This document shows, piece by piece, positions 51,044 through 54,530 of a stretch of 54,530 nucleotides of DNA. Below the pieces are notes generated by a model. It did no database searches, was not told where the DNA came from, and worked only from the letters and a program-made list of their open reading frames with translations. The translations under genes were made by a program, and so were the position numbers. Origin of the DNA: Paenibacillus sp. MMS18-CY102 (GTDB lineage: Bacteria > Bacillota > Bacilli > Paenibacillales > Paenibacillaceae); assembly GCF_009789195.1 (NCBI RefSeq), contig NZ_WSTC01000037.1, positions 1 through 54,530 of the forward strand, read 5' to 3'. Position 1 is the stretch's first letter. Every line of letters starts with the position of its first letter.

Positions 51044-53101
51044 ATGCAATCCGTATATTCTAAGTTTAGATTTTATCTGCTTGTTATCTGCAGCTTGCTG
51101 TTATGTGCGTCGTCTTATGCTGGGGTTTCCACAGCTGCCGCGAGCAGCCAGAACGTGACATTCACAGACGTTGCAGGTGAGTATTATCACTTCTTGGCTT
51201 TAGACGATAAGGGAAACGTGTGGGGTTGGGGGAATAATATTGCAGGCCAACTTGGCGAAGGCAACAGTGGCTATCATGCCGTACCCGTACGGATCAAAGG
51301 ATTCGAGAACGTTAAGCTTATTGATGCGGGGTATGATCACTCAACCGTTGTCAAACAAGACGGCACAGTGTGGGTATGGAGCGCGGGAGACTCACAGCCT
51401 AGAGAAGTGAATGGAATAACGGAAGTAATCGATATAGCAGACAGCGCCTACTACACTTTGGCTCTACGCAAGGACGGCACGGTATGGGGTTGGGGAAGAA
51501 ATACTGTCGGCCAGCTGGGGAACAGTCAAAACGGCGATAACGTAGCATTACCGGTTCAAGTGCAATCACTGTCTAAAGTTACTGCAATCTCAGCTTCTTT
51601 CGAAGAAAGTTTCGCCGTTACTTCGGATGGGCAGGTATGGAGATGGGGTGCAGTGTTTAAATGCAGCGGGACTACATGTAAGAAGGAAATCGAAAAAACG
51701 CCTGTTCGGTTTGAGGGTTTAAGTGGCGTAAAATCCCTATCGGATGGTATAGCGCTTCTGCAAGATGGCACTGTTGTAAAATGGGGCATTAATTACCTAG
51801 GCAGTCTCGGAACTGGAACGATGGATTTTGGTTACTTTCCGAATCCAACCCCATTGTCTGCCCTAACAGATATTGTTCAGGTTTCGAAAACGCGTGCGGT
51901 GACAAAAGATGGGCATGTGTGGTCATGGGGACCAAACACCTATGGCCAAGTAGGCGATGGAACGACGGAAACTCGGCCAAGCCCTATTATATTGAGCAAA
52001 ATTGACAACGTCGCAGCTATTACGAGCGGAGAGGAAGTTACGGTTGCCCTTACGCGAGATGGCAAGCTATATGAGTGGGGAAATAACGATAATGGGCAAA
52101 TTTCTAGCGAATCCGCATATGTAATGCCTCCTACCCCGGTTCCTATGGCTCGCCAAGTTGTAAATTACGCATTGCCAATTCCTTGGCATCCCAATGATTG
52201 GACTTATGCATGGACTTATTTGGATGATAAGGGTTCGGTCGTAAAAGACAGTCAAACTTATTATCGAACAAAACCTTTCTCGGAAGGATTCGCAGCTGTT
52301 CATCGGGCCTATGATAATTTATGGGCTTTTATTACGGTTAACGGTGAGCCGGCATTTTCGGGTAAATATACGGTCGTCAAAGATTTTCATCAAGGCAGGG
52401 CGGCAGTTAAGGATCAGAAGGGCTGGCAATTCATCAATACAAAGGGTGAATTTATTGGCCAGAATCGCTATTTGAACGCAGACAACTTTGCCAATGGGCT
52501 TGCTCCCGTGTTAGTCGGCCAGAAATGGGGCTATATTGATCTATCTGGAAAAATGGTGATTGCTCCACAGTTTTCATCGGCAAAGTCGTTCTCCAATGGC
52601 CAGGCGGCTGTGAAAGTGAATGGGAAATGGGGATTTATCGATGCGAAAGGAAAGGTCGCCATTAAGGCGGCATACACAACCGTAGGAGACTTTACGGGAC
52701 AAGTGGCTGCAGTCAGCCAGAACGGTAAATGGGGCTATCTCAATAAGACTGGAGCTTGGGTGATAAAACCTCAGTATGAGGATGCAAAAGCATTTTCAAA
52801 TACCCTATTGGCCCCTGTAAAAATAAAAGGAAAGTGGGGCTATATCAATCTTGAAGGCAAGGTGGCGGTATCTCCTCAATATGAAGATGCAGTTCCTTTT
52901 CAAGAGGGCTTAGCCAGTGTGAAGAAAAACGGTTTTTGGGCGATAATCAACAGTTCGGGCAGATTGGTGACATCATTTAACTTTGTTGAGGTTCGGCCGT
53001 ATGCCAATAAGTTTGCTTGGGTCGCTACAGCAACAGACAATGGTTACATTGATTCAACAGGCAAGTGGTATTACAAGGCCAAGATCGTTCAACTTCCTTG
53101 A
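51044..53101 (+). CDS. Secreted RCC1-repeat / WG-repeat protein
   Basis: ATG 51044 behind GAGGAG. 685 residues with a signal peptide (ends near YAGVSTAAA). The first half (about 40-365) has six to seven RCC1-type blades (WGWGNNIAGQLGEG, WGWGRNTVGQLGNS, WSWGPNTYGQVGDG, YEWGNNDNGQISS), predicting a beta-propeller. The second half has WG repeats (WGYIDLSGKMVIAPQFSSAK, WGFIDAKGKVAIKAAY, WGYLNKTGAWVIKPQY, WGYINLEGKVAVSPQY). Both repeat types are binding scaffolds; the partner is unknown. Monocistronic, with repeated terminator copy E just after it. Confidence 0.87.
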   Translation: MQSVYSKFRFYLLVICSLLLCASSYAGVSTAAASSQNVTFTDVAGEYYHFLALDDKGNVWGWGNNIAGQLGEGNSGYHAVPVRIKGFENVKLIDAGYDHSTVVKQDGTVWVWSAGDSQPREVNGITEVIDIADSAYYTLALRKDGTVWGWGRNTVGQLGNSQNGDNVALPVQVQSLSKVTAISASFEESFAVTSDGQVWRWGAVFKCSGTTCKKEIEKTPVRFEGLSGVKSLSDGIALLQDGTVVKWGINYLGSLGTGTMDFGYFPNPTPLSALTDIVQVSKTRAVTKDGHVWSWGPNTYGQVGDGTTETRPSPIILSKIDNVAAITSGEEVTVALTRDGKLYEWGNNDNGQISSESAYVMPPTPVPMARQVVNYALPIPWHPNDWTYAWTYLDDKGSVVKDSQTYYRTKPFSEGFAAVHRAYDNLWAFITVNGEPAFSGKYTVVKDFHQGRAAVKDQKGWQFINTKGEFIGQNRYLNADNFANGLAPVLVGQKWGYIDLSGKMVIAPQFSSAKSFSNGQAAVKVNGKWGFIDAKGKVAIKAAYTTVGDFTGQVAAVSQNGKWGYLNKTGAWVIKPQYEDAKAFSNTLLAPVKIKGKWGYINLEGKVAVSPQYEDAVPFQEGLASVKKNGFWAIINSSGRLVTSFNFVEVRPYANKFAWVATATDNGYIDSTGKWYYKAKIVQLP

Positions 53102-53126
53102 GTAGAGGCAAAGGTTTAGGAAGTTT

Positions 53127-53170
53127 AATACAGAGCACGGCGAGCGGATTCCGTTGCTCTGTATTTTTTA
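53127..53170 (+). terminator. Repeated terminator, copy E
   Basis: AATACAGAGCA-CGG with CCG-TTGCTCTGTATT, followed by TTTTT. The 15-nt left arm equals copies A-C. Confidence 0.9.
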
Positions 53171-53218
53171 TGAGTGAATAAGACCAGTGCGCAATTAGGA
53201 AGAAGGTTCGAATTAGTT

Positions 53219-53872
53219 ATGGAATCAAACAAGGAAACCATCATAAGTGCAGCGGAACAATTTGCGAAATCAGAGTTAGAAAATGACTCTACGGGCCATG
53301 ATTGGTGGCATGTCTATCGGGTTGTGCGAATGGCAGAACGATTAGCTGCAAACGAGGGCGCGAACGTTTTTATTTGTAGGGTTGCTGCTTTGCTTCATGA
53401 TGTAGCAGATGAGAAGCTCAACGATTCTAAGGAGAGCGGATTAAAAAAAGTCAGTGATTGGCTTGAACGCCAGCCGCTTGATGATGAAGAGCGCGAGCAC
53501 ATTATTGAAATCATTTCGACCATGTCATACAATGCGGGAACGAATCCGCCTATGCGTACAATTGAGGGCAAAGTCGTCCAAGATGCGGATCGCCTTGATG
53601 CTATAGGGGCAATAGCGATTGCTAGAACGTTTGTATATGCAGGCTGGATTGGCCAACCGATCCATGACCCTGGCATAGCGCCACGCCACTCGATGAGTGC
53701 GGTGGAATATCGCAAGGAAAAGAGTACAGCGATCAATCACTTCTATGAGAAGCTGCTAAAGCTTAAGGATCGAATAAATACATCTTCTGCAAGGGAGATT
53801 GCTGAGGAAAGGCATGCGTTTATGGAGCAATATTTGAAACAATTCGGGTTGGAGTGGGAAAGCGGGAAGTGA
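53219..53872 (+). CDS. HD-domain phosphohydrolase (YpgQ/YedJ-like)
   Basis: ATG 53219 is chosen because the earlier GTG at 53174 lies right at the preceding terminator; GAAGAAGG is 12 nt upstream. 217 residues with the HD metal ligands: His in GHDWWHVYRV, LLHDVADEK and a later Asp in DADRLDAIGAIAI. Such stand-alone HD proteins hydrolyse nucleotides or phosphate esters; some members act on dNTPs or diphosphates. No neighbour gives a specific hint. Confidence 0.9.
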   Translation: MESNKETIISAAEQFAKSELENDSTGHDWWHVYRVVRMAERLAANEGANVFICRVAALLHDVADEKLNDSKESGLKKVSDWLERQPLDDEEREHIIEIISTMSYNAGTNPPMRTIEGKVVQDADRLDAIGAIAIARTFVYAGWIGQPIHDPGIAPRHSMSAVEYRKEKSTAINHFYEKLLKLKDRINTSSAREIAEERHAFMEQYLKQFGLEWESGK

Positions 53873-54171
53873 GTATTGGCAATAATCTATATAGAGGTAT
53901 AGTTCGTCGGGTAAGCAGTAACCGATCGTTTAGTTGTCCGCATTCTTCGGCGTCTGCATAAAGTTTCGCGCGGACCTTCTTTATAAGTTTAGAAACCAGC
54001 ATGTGTATTTTACTAATGCATAGCACATGGCTTGTCCAGTAACGAAGGAATAAAACAAATTGGATAAAATTAGTTGTTGATTATTATAAGAGATGCATGA
54101 TAAGATGTATCTCGCCGCCAAAACGGTAAACAATCACGAGAAAGCTCAAATACATAAATTAAAAAAAGTGT

Positions 54172-54201
54172 TTGACACTCGAAAGTAACATGTGATATAT
54201 T
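54172..54201 (+). promoter_or_regulatory. rRNA operon promoter
   Basis: Perfect -35 TTGACA (54172-54177), 18-bp spacer and TATATT (54196-54201), about 110 nt before 16S. A weaker promoter-like pair, TTGTCC-N17-CATAAA, is at 53934-53962. The leader carries TTCCTTGAAAACTGAACAA, the usual rRNA-leader sequence in this group. Confidence 0.8.
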
Positions 54202-54312
54202 ATAGATCCTGTCGCAAACGACGGGGCAACAAAAGAAGATTTGTTCCTTGAAAACTGAACAATGAGCGATATGTTTTTAAAGCTAGTAACGAAATGAGCT
54301 ACAAACTTAACT

Positions 54313-54530
54313 TTTATGGAGAGTTTGATCCTGGCTCAGGACGAACGCTGGCGGCGTGCCTAATACATGCAAGTCGAGCGGAGTTGATGGAGTGCTTGCA
54401 CTCCTGATGCTTAGCGGCGGACGGGTGAGTAACACGTAGGCAACCTGCCCGTAAGACTGGGATAACATTCGGAAACGAATGCTAATACCGGATACGCGAT
54501 TTTCTCGCATGAGGGAATCGGGAAAGAAGG
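54313..54530 (+). rRNA. rrs: 16S ribosomal RNA (5' end, truncated by the window)
   Basis: Begins with the universal GAGAGTTTGATCCTGGCTCAG, then GACGAACGCTGGCGGCGTGCC and CACGTAGGCAACCTGCCC. The gene is cut by the window edge. Confidence 0.98.

Overview
The window looks like an origin-proximal segment of a spore-forming Paenibacillaceae chromosome (Paenibacillus or a close relative). It opens in the 3' end of a 5S rRNA gene and closes in the 5' end of a 16S rRNA gene, both on the + strand, so it spans the gap between two rRNA operons. The order 5S - guaB - dacA - pdxS - pdxT - serS - tRNA-Ser is the order known right of the Bacillus subtilis origin (rrnO to trnSL-Ser1), and tadA occurs further along as it does there. 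Small acid-soluble spore protein P, a Spo0E-like phosphatase, a sporulation-type histidine kinase and Spo0A-box pairs support an endospore former. Many starts are GTG or TTG behind strong AGGAGG sites.

Region by region. 1-7.7 kb: conserved housekeeping block (IMP dehydrogenase, PBP5-type carboxypeptidase, PLP synthase, seryl-tRNA synthetase and a tRNA-Ser). 7.8-12.2 kb: small lineage-specific genes, sspP, a lipoprotein, two zinc-ribbon membrane proteins and a frameshifted small gene. 12.3-15.4 kb: a tightly overlapping type III polyketide synthase / methyltransferase / FAD-oxidoreductase operon, probably for a modified phenolic lipid or pyrone. 15.4-24.8 kb: a 44-residue gene, an AraC regulator, a large secreted protein with a metallopeptidase-like domain and starch-binding modules, a second DUF4015 glycoside-hydrolase-like protein, an acyltransferase, and a divergent TetR / drug-efflux pair with palindromic operators. 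24.8-30.1 kb: an SDR-MerR operon behind a textbook 19-bp-spaced MerR promoter, tRNA-Arg(CCU), an SLH protein with three 86-residue repeats, and a GntR / DUF1648 operon behind an 11-bp palindrome.

30.1-33.3 kb is the most interesting stretch. A spo0E-like gene lies behind two inverted Spo0A boxes, followed by tadA on the other strand. Then comes a gene-free segment with a further Spo0A-box pair and a dense DnaA-box cluster (two perfect 9-mers and two one-mismatch boxes within 122 bp), directly upstream of a PAS sensor kinase of the sporulation-kinase type. It reads as a candidate DnaA/Spo0A control hub outside oriC.

33.3-41.9 kb: a short-chain reductase, RluF, MotAB, a GNAT, two tandem paralogous MFS transporters and a sulfurtransferase. 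41.9-44.3 kb: an AT-rich insert carrying one OLD-like ATPase-TOPRIM nuclease gene. It is bounded by a perfect 27-bp direct repeat, one copy of which lies inside the 3' end of the sulfurtransferase gene, with a decayed second copy of that gene end on the far side. This looks like a one-gene defence islet.

44.3-54 kb: small accessory genes and regulators (double-HTH MerR, MarR with three matching operators, HxlR) with two pseudogenes. A family of near-identical terminator hairpins recurs after at least four genes. The window ends with an HD hydrolase, an rRNA promoter and the start of 16S rRNA.
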